Positions 24,904 to 33,274 of a stretch of DNA of 64,000 nucleotides are shown piece by piece (the first letter of the stretch is position 1; each line of letters begins with the position of its first letter). The translations under genes were made by a program, and so were the position numbers. The notes beneath the pieces are model-generated. The model ran no database searches. It was not told the origin of the DNA and saw nothing but the letters and a program-made list of their open reading frames with translations. Origin of the DNA: Bacillota bacterium (GTDB lineage Bacteria; Bacillota; Clostridia; Lachnospirales; Lachnospiraceae); NCBI GenBank assembly GCA_023391695.1, contig JAEWAK010000017.1, positions 62,001-126,000 on the forward strand, read 5' to 3'.

Positions 24904-26115
24904 TTATCCGATTTCGTTAAGTACCGCTTCAAGATGAGGGAAGATTTTAAGGCTGCGTTTCAGGATACCCTGCATGTAGGCTATGGTCACGCCGTAATTG
25001 GTGATCGGTATGCCCTGGTCGGCGGCACACTTCATGCGGTAACGTACTTCCCGTTCGTTAAGCATACATCCGCCACAGTGGACAATCATCTTATAAGGGG
25101 TAAGATCTTCAGGAAACTCTGTCCCGGAGGTAAATTCAAAGGTAATATTTTTGCCGGTATAGTTTTTCATCCAGCGGGGAATTTTAACCGTCCCGATATC
25201 ATCACACTGGCGGTGATGGGAGCAGCCCTCTGATATCAGCACTTTATCCCCGTCTTCTAATTTCTGGACGGCCGCAACCCCTTTTACTGCAGTATCCAGG
25301 AGACCTTTATAGCGTGCCATCAGGATTGAGAAGGAGGTCAGGGGGATATGTCCGGGGGTATCGGCAGATACTTTTGCAAAAACCTGACTGTCGGTAATGA
25401 CCATCGCCGGCTCTTTGCCAAGGTTAAGAAGGGTTTCCCTGAGTTCATATTCCTTAACTACGATTGCGGTGGCATCGGCTTCCAGTATATCCCGTATGGT
25501 CTGCTGCTGGGGTAAAATCAGTCTCCCCTTGGGTGCGGCTTTATCTATGGGAGTTACAAGTACAACGAAGTCGGAAGGATGAAGCAGATCCCCGACTATT
25601 TTTAATTTTTCATCCTCTGCGGATGTCAAATGTGCTATTTTTTCTTTTAATTCATGTATTCCCGTTAATTGTTCCGCGCTGACATATATTTCGTTCGTTT
25701 TGGCAGTGGGTATGGTATCAAGTAAATCTATTTTATTGTAAACAATAAGGTAAGGTACTTCTTTGGCCAGAAAGGTATTTACAAGATCAAGGTCTTTCGC
25801 CTGCATTCCTTCAAGGGCATCCACGACAAGCACTGCAATATCCGCTTTGTTTAACACCTGCTTTGCCTTTTTTACACGCAGCTCTCCAAGGCCACCTTCA
25901 TCATCAATACCCGGCGTGTCAATTATCATGACCGGTCCCATTGGGAGTAATTCCATTGCCTTATAAACCGGGTCGGTGGTCGTTCCTTTTACATCGGATA
26001 CAACAGCAAGGGCTTGTCCCGTAACGGCATTGACCAGGCTTGATTTTCCGGCATTTCTCCTGCCGAAAAAACCGATGTGTATTCTATTTGCGGATGGGGT
26101 TTCATTAAGTCCCAT
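24904..26115 (-). CDS. hydF: FeFe-hydrogenase maturation GTPase HydF
   Basis: 403 residues. The N-terminal GTPase has Walker A GRRNAGKS (~18-25), GTTTDPVY, DTPG and YNKIDL. A dimerisation domain follows, then the C-terminal iron-sulphur domain with CSHH (~300) and HCGGC (~350), matching the CxHx(~50)HCxxC cluster motif. HydF is the scaffold on which the 2Fe subcluster is built before transfer to the hydrogenase. Start 26115 is preferred for GGAGG just upstream. No HydE, HydG or hydrogenase is in the window. Confidence 0.96.
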   Translation of the reverse strand: MGLNETPSANRIHIGFFGRRNAGKSSLVNAVTGQALAVVSDVKGTTTDPVYKAMELLPMGPVMIIDTPGIDDEGGLGELRVKKAKQVLNKADIAVLVVDALEGMQAKDLDLVNTFLAKEVPYLIVYNKIDLLDTIPTAKTNEIYVSAEQLTGIHELKEKIAHLTSAEDEKLKIVGDLLHPSDFVVLVTPIDKAAPKGRLILPQQQTIRDILEADATAIVVKEYELRETLLNLGKEPAMVITDSQVFAKVSADTPGHIPLTSFSILMARYKGLLDTAVKGVAAVQKLEDGDKVLISEGCSHHRQCDDIGTVKIPRWMKNYTGKNITFEFTSGTEFPEDLTPYKMIVHCGGCMLNEREVRYRMKCAADQGIPITNYGVTIAYMQGILKRSLKIFPHLEAVLNEIG

Positions 26116-26287
26116 AAGTAGTACCTCCATTCAGGGGAATTCCCTTGTATGTTTTTTATCATAAAAAATACGCCCGGCAAAGGACGCAAAAAATACATCT
26201 ATTAGAATTTGCCTTTCGCCTTAATATAATTTTGGCGTCAGAAGAAAATGACGGTTTGCCGCAGGAATCCCCGCAACACATGAATTT

Positions 26288-26316
26288 ATTATATCATTCC
26301 CCAAAATCCATGTCAA
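26288..26316 (-). promoter_or_regulatory. Consensus sigma-A promoter of the hydF-aspA unit
   Basis: On the minus strand, TTGACA (26311-26316), 17-base spacer, TATAAT (26288-26293), a perfect match at both boxes. Transcription would start near 26281, leaving a ~165-base leader before hydF. Confidence 0.88.
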
Positions 26317-26368
26317 TTGATACCTGCGTAACGGCGCGACAAACCCAGGTAGGTATATTTTTATGCTA

Positions 26369-26397
26369 TTGCTTATTCATAATAACCCCTATATAAT
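26369..26397 (+). promoter_or_regulatory. Sigma-A promoter of the ketopantoate-reductase-like gene
   Basis: TTGCTT (26369-26374), 17-base spacer, TATAAT (26392-26397). Predicted start near 26404, about 100 bases before the gene. Confidence 0.65.
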
Positions 26398-26501
26398 GGA
26401 AATATAAATGGTATTTAATCGGAATAGACTGCAATCCGGCAGAACATTAACAGGAAAAAGGCCGGAGGGATAATGACTCAAAAGAGAGGAAAATCAATTA
26501 T

Positions 26502-27461
26502 ATGAAAATGAAAAAGGTAACCTTAATAGGATTAGGGGCAATGGGAGTATTCTTTGCACCAAAGTTAGAGAAATATCTGGGTAAGGAGAATTTCAGGGTA
26601 CTTGCCGATGGGGCACGCAGGCAAAGGCTGCAGGCCAGTGGTGTAACGGTTAATGGTGTCAGACACCGGTTTACAATTATTAGCCCCGGACAAGCCGGTG
26701 ACGCAGCCGACCTGATTATTATGGCCGTAAAAGATACCGGACTGGCACAGGCTATTGAGGATATCCGGAATCAGGTGGGACCTCATACCCAGATCCTGTG
26801 TGTTATGAATGGAATAGACAGCGAGGAAAAGATTGCGGCAGTCTATGGATGGGAACACGTTATTTATTCCTATATGAGGGTTTCCATTGTCATGAAAGAC
26901 GGAATTGCCGACTTTGATCCCGAAATGGGAAAGGTATACTTTGGAGAAGCAAAAAATGAGGAATTGACCGAAAGAGTAAAAGCGGTGAAAGAATTATTTG
27001 ACGCCTGTGATATCCGTTACAATATTGAAGCGGACATGATCCGGGGGATGTGGTTTAAATTTATGTGTAATATCGGGGAAAATATGACCTGTGCCATGCT
27101 TGGTATCCCTTTTGGGGCCTATCAGGTAAGCGGCCACGCGAATACAATACGTCGGGGTGCCATGTGGGAGGTAATTAAAATTGCAAACCGCCTCGGCATC
27201 GATTTGGGCGAAAAGGACATAGAGTACCAGGAAACTACCATTAAAAGGTTACCTTTTGGAAACAAACCCTCCACTCTGCAGGACCTGGAAAACGGCCGCA
27301 GGACGGAGATAGAAATGTTTGCGGGCACAGTGATAAAACTGGGTGAGGAACTGGGGATCGAAACCCCTTTAAACTGGATGTTTTATCATGGGATCAAAAT
27401 CCATGAAGAGAAAAATATGGGCAGGTTTGAAGACAAACAAAACCTCAAAGCCCTTTTCTGA
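26502..27461 (+). CDS. Ketopantoate reductase-family protein (PanE/ApbA)
   Basis: 319 residues. An N-terminal Rossmann motif, LIGLGAMGVFFAPKL, and an NADPH-fold core with IMAVKDTGL, VMNGIDSEE and MRVSIVMKDG precede the C-terminal helical domain with MWFKFMCNIGENMTCAML and NGRRTEIEMFAGTVIKLGEELGIETPLN. This family makes pantoate or reduces other 2-oxo acids. With no pantothenate genes nearby the substrate stays open. AGAGAGG lies upstream of the start. Confidence 0.88.
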   Translation: MKMKKVTLIGLGAMGVFFAPKLEKYLGKENFRVLADGARRQRLQASGVTVNGVRHRFTIISPGQAGDAADLIIMAVKDTGLAQAIEDIRNQVGPHTQILCVMNGIDSEEKIAAVYGWEHVIYSYMRVSIVMKDGIADFDPEMGKVYFGEAKNEELTERVKAVKELFDACDIRYNIEADMIRGMWFKFMCNIGENMTCAMLGIPFGAYQVSGHANTIRRGAMWEVIKIANRLGIDLGEKDIEYQETTIKRLPFGNKPSTLQDLENGRRTEIEMFAGTVIKLGEELGIETPLNWMFYHGIKIHEEKNMGRFEDKQNLKALF

Positions 27462-27677
27462 TATATATTGCACCTGCTATATGGATATGGTAACATGTGG
27501 AAGTACAGTGTTTGGTTGTATCATTCCCTACTGCACAGGGAATAAATTGTATATAATAAGTTATGAGAATGTAACAAAGAGGAATAAGAATATCCACTCT
27601 GATTTTTGGGTTTTGTTTCCTGCAATTAAATGAAAAAAAGAAAAAACAATATCAGATATATCAGAAAGGCTTACAAT

Positions 27678-28259
27678 ATGAAAAAAAGTTACGGAAGATT
27701 ACAATATAATTCCCCCGTAACGCTGACATTTGCGTTAATATCTCTGGGAGTACTGTTGTTGGGGAATATAACCAAAGGAGAAAGTACAAGCCTGCTTTTT
27801 TGCGCCTATAAATCCTCCTGGTCGGATCCACTTACCTATATAAGGCTGTTCGGACATGTACTGGGACATGCCGGCTGGGGCCATTTTTCCGGTAATATGG
27901 TACTTTTTCTGGTATTAGGTCCAATGCTGGAGGAGAAGTACGGTTCAAAACTGCTGCTTGGAATGATTGCTATTACCGCACTGGTATCCGGATTATTTTA
28001 TGTTATTTTTTATCCCCATAATGCACTGCTTGGTGCCAGCGGAATCGTATTTATGATGATTGTCCTGTCGTCGGCTGCAGGCATGCAGGAGGGCAGGATA
28101 CCGATTACCCTCATTCTGGTTGTCGTCATTTACCTGGGGGGCGAAGTAATAGACAGTATCGGTTCAGAGGATGGAATCGCGCATGCGGCACATATTCTGG
28201 GAGGGATCTGCGGAACCGGCTTTGGTTTTTCCGGCATAAGAAAGCATAAGAGACAGTAA
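27678..28259 (+). CDS. Rhomboid-family intramembrane serine protease
   Basis: 193 residues, about six hydrophobic segments. Rhomboid features are GHAGWGHFSGNMVLFL (the HxxxN region), the catalytic serine in LLGASGIVFMM, and the catalytic histidine in AHAAHILGGICG. It cuts membrane proteins within the bilayer. Start 27678 is preferred over one 48 bases upstream because AGAAAGG precedes it. The substrate is unknown. Confidence 0.9.
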   Translation: MKKSYGRLQYNSPVTLTFALISLGVLLLGNITKGESTSLLFCAYKSSWSDPLTYIRLFGHVLGHAGWGHFSGNMVLFLVLGPMLEEKYGSKLLLGMIAITALVSGLFYVIFYPHNALLGASGIVFMMIVLSSAAGMQEGRIPITLILVVVIYLGGEVIDSIGSEDGIAHAAHILGGICGTGFGFSGIRKHKRQ

Positions 28260-28359
28260 GGGCGGGCAGGAAAGTACCAATGTAAAATAAACAGGTTAAA
28301 TAGCAATAAATTTACCAATAAGGGAATATATTTAAAAAAAATGATCAGGCAGTTATAAA

Positions 28360-29082
28360 ATGAAACGGAATTATTTTAATATCGTCTTTCTTTGTGTGGC
28401 GCTGCTGGCCAGCAGCCTGTTTTCAGAAAAAGGAATTAAAATCATAAAGAGCATGACGGGATCGGAACCAAAGAGTATAATTGTGGCTATTGATGCCGGG
28501 CATGGAGGATTTGATCCGGGGAAGATCGGGGTTAACAAAGCTCTGGAAAAAGATATTAATTTAAGTATTTCTTTTAAGCTGAAACGGCTTCTGGAAGATA
28601 ATAATATAAAGGTCGTTATGACCAGGGAAGATGATAACGGCCTGTATAAAGCCTCGGACCGGGATAAGAAAGGCGTGGACATGAGAAACAGGGTTTCCAT
28701 TATTAATTCCAGTGAGGCGATTTTTGCAGTCAGCATTCACCAGAACAGCTTCGCCCAGGAAAGCTCAAGAGGCGCGCAGGTATTTTACCATCAGAATTCC
28801 GAAGAAGGTAAAATTCTTGCGGAAATAATCCAGGAACAGGTAAAGCAGACAATAAATGACGGCAATCACAGGCTTGCAAAATCCAATACCAGTTATTATA
28901 TGCTAAGAAATACCAGATGTCCTTTGGTCATTGTGGAATGCGGTTTCTTATCGAATTGGAAAGAAGCCGCCCTGTTATGTGACGATTTATACCAGGAAAA
29001 AATAGCTTTGGCAATTTACCTGGGGATAATGGATTATATTAACCTGGAGAAGTCTCCCTCTGGCGTACCGCCTGATACATAA
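28360..29082 (+). CDS. cwlD: N-acetylmuramoyl-L-alanine amidase, CwlD-like
   Basis: 240 residues. An N-terminal hydrophobic segment (~5-22) precedes an Amidase_3 domain with AIDAGHGGFDPGKIG (zinc His), the SIHQNSF histidine and IVECGFLSN (zinc/catalytic Glu). Size and single domain fit CwlD, which with PdaA makes muramic-delta-lactam in spore cortex; a pdaA-like gene is 1.2 kb downstream. A general wall amidase is the alternative. Confidence 0.85.
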   Translation: MKRNYFNIVFLCVALLASSLFSEKGIKIIKSMTGSEPKSIIVAIDAGHGGFDPGKIGVNKALEKDINLSISFKLKRLLEDNNIKVVMTREDDNGLYKASDRDKKGVDMRNRVSIINSSEAIFAVSIHQNSFAQESSRGAQVFYHQNSEEGKILAEIIQEQVKQTINDGNHRLAKSNTSYYMLRNTRCPLVIVECGFLSNWKEAALLCDDLYQEKIALAIYLGIMDYINLEKSPSGVPPDT

Positions 29083-29156
29083 TCCGATAAAACGGACAGT
29101 ACACGAAGTCAGACTTATCTGGCTCATGCACAGACAGATAATTATAGGCTTAACTG

Positions 29157-29216
29157 AGGAACCGGGAACTTATTCAGAATAAGGATGCAGACCTCCTGAA
29201 CAAGCCCGTAGTTCCT
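29157..29216. other. Long imperfect stem-loop between convergent genes
   Basis: AGGAAC, CGGG and CTTATTCAG pair in order with CTGAACAAG, CCCG and GTTCCT across a short loop. It lies between the convergent amidase and nudC genes. No T-run follows, so it may work as a processing or stability element rather than a classic terminator. Confidence 0.5.
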
Positions 29217-29266
29217 TATCCCTAACAGCTGCTTCCTGTTGTGAAAGTTAAAGATTGCCAAAGAAA

Positions 29267-30085
29267 TCAGCCATTTTTGAATTTCAGAATCATCTCCCTT
29301 GTCAGAGATACGGAATCCTCTTCCAGATCGATTTCATCCCTGTGAAACCATCGGCCTTCTGATAACTCCTTTTCTTCTAAAACAATATCCGTACTTCCGT
29401 CTACTTCTGCAAAGAAGCCGAGTAATAAGGAATTGGAAAATGCCCATGGCTGGCTCTTATAAAAGGTAATATTCTTAACCTTAAGCCCGGCTTCTTCCAT
29501 AACTTCCCTTTCCACGGTCTGTTCAATTGTCTCGCCTATTTCGGTAAAGCCTGCAATCAATGCATAATTGGTGTATTCCCTTCCGGCATATTTGGTCATA
29601 AGCAGCTTATCACCGTCGGTCACACCTACGATAACGGCAGGTGCGATGGAGGGATATATTATATTGCCGCATTCAGGGCAGGACATCATTCTTTCTTCCA
29701 GGCCCGGGACCAGTAAGTTTTTGCATCTCCCGCAATATTTTGTATCCCTGTACCACTTAAACAGGTGGTAACCTGTAAAACCTGCAAAGACAATATCCTT
29801 GGGGCCGGCCGCCCTGAAAATCGATACGTTTTCGTAGGAATATCCCGGAAGAACTAAAGTTTCCTGGGGAGGGAACAGATAATATGGCGTATCATCGATG
29901 GAGAAAGCGTAAATCAGTTGTTCTTCGCCGCACCTGATTTCGGAATATGCAGGATAGACTATATTTCCGTCTATTACTTTGCAAAGGATACTATCCTTGT
30001 TATAGGCTAATATAATATTGTGGTCTTTTACGGTTTTCGGAGTATATTCATTGTGGAATACTTTCGGTTCTATGTTCTGTATCAT
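29267..30085 (-). CDS. nudC: NAD(H) pyrophosphatase / RNA de-NADding enzyme NudC
   Basis: 272 residues. A zinc ribbon (CGRC and CPEC) precedes a Nudix domain with the box GFTEIGETIEQTVEREVMEE. The NudC hallmark SQPWAF is present in YKSQPWAFSNSLLLGF, though the family's usual proline after Trp is Ala. It hydrolyses NADH and may remove NAD caps from RNA. Start 30085 is chosen for AAGGACGG just before it; the frame extends further upstream with no ribosome site. Confidence 0.92.
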   Translation of the reverse strand: MIQNIEPKVFHNEYTPKTVKDHNIILAYNKDSILCKVIDGNIVYPAYSEIRCGEEQLIYAFSIDDTPYYLFPPQETLVLPGYSYENVSIFRAAGPKDIVFAGFTGYHLFKWYRDTKYCGRCKNLLVPGLEERMMSCPECGNIIYPSIAPAVIVGVTDGDKLLMTKYAGREYTNYALIAGFTEIGETIEQTVEREVMEEAGLKVKNITFYKSQPWAFSNSLLLGFFAEVDGSTDIVLEEKELSEGRWFHRDEIDLEEDSVSLTREMILKFKNG

Positions 30086-30306
30086 TTTTTCCGTCCTTAT
30101 CCTTAGGTTCATAAACCAGCACCACTGCCTGTTATTGCCGGAGCCGCAGTGAATGAATAGTTTATACCTATTATAAAATTTATGCAGATTTATGTCAATG
30201 GCAGGTTGCGGCTTGACAGGATAAGATAAAAAGGACAATACCATACAGGAATGACTGGCCGGTCCGCTTAATATACTGTAATAATAAATATTTAACGGAG
30301 TTTATC

Positions 30307-31116
30307 GTGATACTGATGAAATATAAAAAGGTTATAATAACTATTTTTGTATTTGCCTTTGCGTACTTTTTAGGCGGCGGAATTGCCACGTTAGTGAATG
30401 CTTATGAAAAGGATATGGTTATGGAGGCCGGAGAAGAAAACTGGGGACTTGGGTTTTCAACGGAAGGAAAACCTCCTACGGCAAATGCAACAGCGGATGA
30501 ATTAAAAAAATATGATACATTTTATATCGGAGATACCGGCAAGAAGGTTATTTATTTAACTTTTGATGCCGGTTATGAAAACGGTTATACCGCAGCAATC
30601 CTGGATGCCTTAAAAAAACATAATGTACATGTTACTTTTTTCCTGGTCGGTAATTTTATAACATCCAGTCCCGACCTGGTGAAACGTATGGTGGCGGAAG
30701 GACATAATGTAGCAAATCATACATATTCCCATCCCAATATGTCCAGTATTTCCTCCATGGAAGCTTTTCGTAAGGAGTTGGAAGGCCTGGAGAATGTCTA
30801 TAAAGATACCACCGGGCAGGAGATGGTAAAATATTACCGCCCGCCCCAGGGAAAATACAGTGAGAATAATTTAAAAATGGCGAAGGAAATGGGATATAAG
30901 ACTTTCTTCTGGAGCCTTGCCTATGTAGACTGGTACAATGACAAGCAGCCAACCAAGGAAGAGGCATATAAAAAGCTTTTAGGCAGAATACATCCGGGTG
31001 CCATCGTACTCCTTCACAGTACTTCCAGGACCAATTCGGAAATCCTGGATGAACTGATCACGAAGTGGGAGGAGATGGGTTACACATTTGGAACATTGGA
31101 TGAACTGGTTCAATGA
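30307..31116 (+). CDS. pdaA: Polysaccharide deacetylase PdaA-like (muramic-delta-lactam formation)
   Basis: 269 residues from a GTG start with GGAG six bases upstream. An N-terminal membrane segment is followed by a NodB domain: LTFDAGYENG, NHTYSHPNMSS (metal His pair), YYRPPQGKYSENN and GAIVLLHS. The segments FFWSLAYVDWYNDKQP and TFDAGYENGYT are typical of PdaA rather than general deacetylases. PdaA deacetylates muramic acid after CwlD removes its peptide. It is a single gene with its own terminator. Confidence 0.9.
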   Translation: MILMKYKKVIITIFVFAFAYFLGGGIATLVNAYEKDMVMEAGEENWGLGFSTEGKPPTANATADELKKYDTFYIGDTGKKVIYLTFDAGYENGYTAAILDALKKHNVHVTFFLVGNFITSSPDLVKRMVAEGHNVANHTYSHPNMSSISSMEAFRKELEGLENVYKDTTGQEMVKYYRPPQGKYSENNLKMAKEMGYKTFFWSLAYVDWYNDKQPTKEEAYKKLLGRIHPGAIVLLHSTSRTNSEILDELITKWEEMGYTFGTLDELVQ

Positions 31117-31187
31117 TATAAATTACAGGAGGGTATAGCGGAAGCCATGTGGAAAAGGGCCATTACAGCATCGTTAAATTTACTCTG

Positions 31188-31262
31188 AAAAGGATTGGGT
31201 GTAACAAACGATACCCGCAAAGCGCGGATATTTGTTACATCCAATCCTTTATAGATTTTTTC
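31188..31262 (+). terminator. Strong terminator after pdaA
   Basis: AAAGGATTGGGTGTAACAAA (31188-31207) pairs with TTTGTTACATCCAATCCTTT (31231-31250), with an inner CCGC/GCGG stem, then ATAGATTTTTTC. Between it and the MerR gene no further gene is seen; TATAAT at 31336-31341 is a -10 candidate without a clear -35. Confidence 0.88.
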
Positions 31263-31445
31263 AGCTATTTTAAGAATCTATTTCTTTTTTTGTAAAGTAA
31301 TAATCTGACCCTGGATGCTTTTTTTACATAAATCTGCTATAATTTTTATAATAACGTAACGTAGGATTCATTCTACTATGTCAGAAGGATGTACATGCAT
31401 AATCTTAAGGAAGCGGAAAAAGTGGGGCATCAGGAGGTGAAAGAG

Positions 31446-32240
31446 ATGAGAACAGAGACATTTACAATCGGGCAGGTTGCGGAAATAACCGGAATATCCA
31501 GGGACAGGCTGCGGTATTATGAGGAAAAAGGCATTCTTTATCCGGCCCAGGATAAAGGGAATAATTACAGAAGTTATTCCTTAACCGATATTGATACGAT
31601 TTTATCCATAGAATTTTACCGGTCCATGGACCTTGGCATGGCGGAAATCAGCCAAATATGGGCCAGTGGCGAACCGGAAAAAATAGCTTATTTATTGGAA
31701 GAAAAGAAAAAGGAAATTACTTCAAAGATAGATGAATTACAGCAGTACCTGAAAAATATAGGGAAAGGGAAGGAAGCCTGTGAAAGAATAGCAGAACATC
31801 TGGACAGATTCTCCATAAGGCCTATGCCTGCTTTTGAAGTACTGGGTGAAATATCCGATTACAGGTCATTTTCAGAATATAGGAAAATACTTGATAAGAA
31901 GGATGAATTAGAAGGAAATCCCATTGTTAACAGTCTAAAAAGGATGATTGTTTTTTCTGAAAAAGGCATAGAGAAGGATAGGATGCTGATTACGGGGGAC
32001 GCTGTCCCCAAGGCTGCGGCGGTGAATAAAAGAATGGAATTTGACCGGTGTTTGTATACGATTGTGGAAGACTCGGCGGAAAATGGTGATATACTGGATG
32101 AAATGTTTGAAAAGTCAGGAAATTGGGCGAAGGAAAATAAATTAAAGCCGAAAGGAATCGTCATAATTAACATGATACTGATTACAGTTCATAAAAGAAC
32201 AGCTAAATCTTATCTTGAAATATTTGCTCCGATTGAATAA
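31446..32240 (+). CDS. MerR-family transcriptional regulator with large effector domain
   Basis: 264 residues. The N-terminal MerR HTH reads FTIGQVAEITGISRDRLRYYEEKGIL, and a dimerisation coiled coil follows (~75-110). The ~150-residue C-terminal part suits the multidrug-binding (BmrR/GyrI-like) type. It likely activates a transport or stress gene, perhaps the CPBP or TerC genes downstream. Start 31446 is chosen for AGGAGGTGAAAGAG immediately before it, rather than an earlier ATG. Confidence 0.85.
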   Translation: MRTETFTIGQVAEITGISRDRLRYYEEKGILYPAQDKGNNYRSYSLTDIDTILSIEFYRSMDLGMAEISQIWASGEPEKIAYLLEEKKKEITSKIDELQQYLKNIGKGKEACERIAEHLDRFSIRPMPAFEVLGEISDYRSFSEYRKILDKKDELEGNPIVNSLKRMIVFSEKGIEKDRMLITGDAVPKAAAVNKRMEFDRCLYTIVEDSAENGDILDEMFEKSGNWAKENKLKPKGIVIINMILITVHKRTAKSYLEIFAPIE

Positions 32241-32310
32241 ATAGTCTTGACCTTGGGATAACCCCAAGGTTTATATTTAAATTAAGACATATTATAATTG
32301 GAGGAGTTAG

Positions 32311-32383
32311 GTTGAAAAAACAAAAGCATTTTTTTCAACATCCTGATTTGTACGTGCGCCAAAGCGCACAGATAGGAGTTAAA
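32311..32383 (+). repeat. 5'-UTR repeat cassette, copy 2 (before the CPBP protease gene)
   Basis: Hairpin GTTGAAAAAA/TTTTTTCAAC, the linker ATCCTGATTTGTAC, hairpin GTGCGC CAAA GCGCAC, then AGGAG before ATG 32384. A TTG at 32312 with GGAGGAG upstream could start the peptide frame KKQKHFFQHPDLYV-RQSAQIGV, which runs in frame into the CPBP gene. It differs from copy 3 at 7 of 73 positions by eye. Confidence 0.8.
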
Positions 32384-33145
32384 ATGACAGAGAAAGAAAT
32401 CAAACAGTTATCCGTAATAAAATTACTTTTATTTGTATTTATTCCCGCCCTGCTGATACTCGGGGCTTATTCCTGGGCAGTACGGTTCCGGGCGGTAGTT
32501 CCGCCGTTTTTCAGTTTTATGTTAATTATTCTTATTGTATTAATCCCAATTGAATTAGGTATAATTTTATATTTTTCCAAAAAAGAATATGGGAAACTGA
32601 ATTTACAAAGTGCTTTTGCCGGTCATAAAAAAATGCCTGTAATTAAAATAATAAGCATTTCCCTGGTTTTTATTATTTTCGGGGCATTGGTATTTACCTT
32701 TATTTCACCGATAGAGAGCCATTTTATGTTTAAGACCATATTCCGTAATGTACCGGAGTACTTTAAACTATCGGATTTTTTGAAGCAATACGGGAATTAT
32801 CCCAAGGGAATCGTAACGGCCAGTCTTATGCTTTATGCTGTCGGCAATGGAATTTTGGGGCCGGTAGTGGAAGAGCTATATTTCAGGGGGCTCCTTATGC
32901 CGCGGATAAACCGGTTTGGAACATGGGCACCGGTTCTGATTACTCTTTTGTTTTCCGCCTACCATCTGTTCTCACCCTGGGAAAATGCTACACGGGTGAT
33001 TGCCTGCTTTCCTTTTGTCTATTGTGTTTATAAAAAGAAAAATATATACATAGGAATGGTCGTTCATTGTACCCTTAATATGGCAAGTGTTATTATGACC
33101 ATTGTAAACCTCATGTCGGATACGGGATTCTGGTTAAGAACATAG
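32384..33145 (+). CDS. CPBP-family intramembrane metalloprotease
   Basis: 253 residues with about seven hydrophobic segments. The CPBP (Abi) motifs are EELYFRGLLMPR (Glu-Glu), FSAYHLF (His) and, near the end, VHCTLNMAS. Relatives process prenylated or bacteriocin-related membrane proteins; no partner is evident here. The ATG at 32384 is preceded by the AGGAG that ends repeat copy 2. An alternative TTG start would add 24 repeat-derived residues. Confidence 0.88.
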   Translation: MTEKEIKQLSVIKLLLFVFIPALLILGAYSWAVRFRAVVPPFFSFMLIILIVLIPIELGIILYFSKKEYGKLNLQSAFAGHKKMPVIKIISISLVFIIFGALVFTFISPIESHFMFKTIFRNVPEYFKLSDFLKQYGNYPKGIVTASLMLYAVGNGILGPVVEELYFRGLLMPRINRFGTWAPVLITLLFSAYHLFSPWENATRVIACFPFVYCVYKKKNIYIGMVVHCTLNMASVIMTIVNLMSDTGFWLRT

Positions 33146-33274
33146 CAGGGGATGTCTGTTAATTCAGGAACAGAGGCTTTCGATTTTGTAAAATCCTGTC
33201 CGGTCAATCATAATATCCTATTTTTTAACATATATTTACTGACCGGATTCCTGTTATATCGAGGTGAGAAAGGC

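Larger units (their letters stand above)
26131..26501. other. Divergent promoter region between hydF and the PanE-like gene
   Basis: No gene seen. It carries a consensus promoter for hydF on the minus strand and a good one for the plus-strand reductase. The hydF leader (about 165 bases) holds a terminator-like hairpin: GCGTCC and GGGCGT arms followed by ATTTTTT at about 26170-26190 on the minus strand, with further stems upstream. An attenuated leader is possible. Confidence 0.5.

Noticed and set aside
24732..24932. 66-codon minus-strand frame ending in the repeat peptide
   Set aside because: Its first part overlaps the hydF end out of frame and has no ribosome site; only the repeat-encoded end is of interest.
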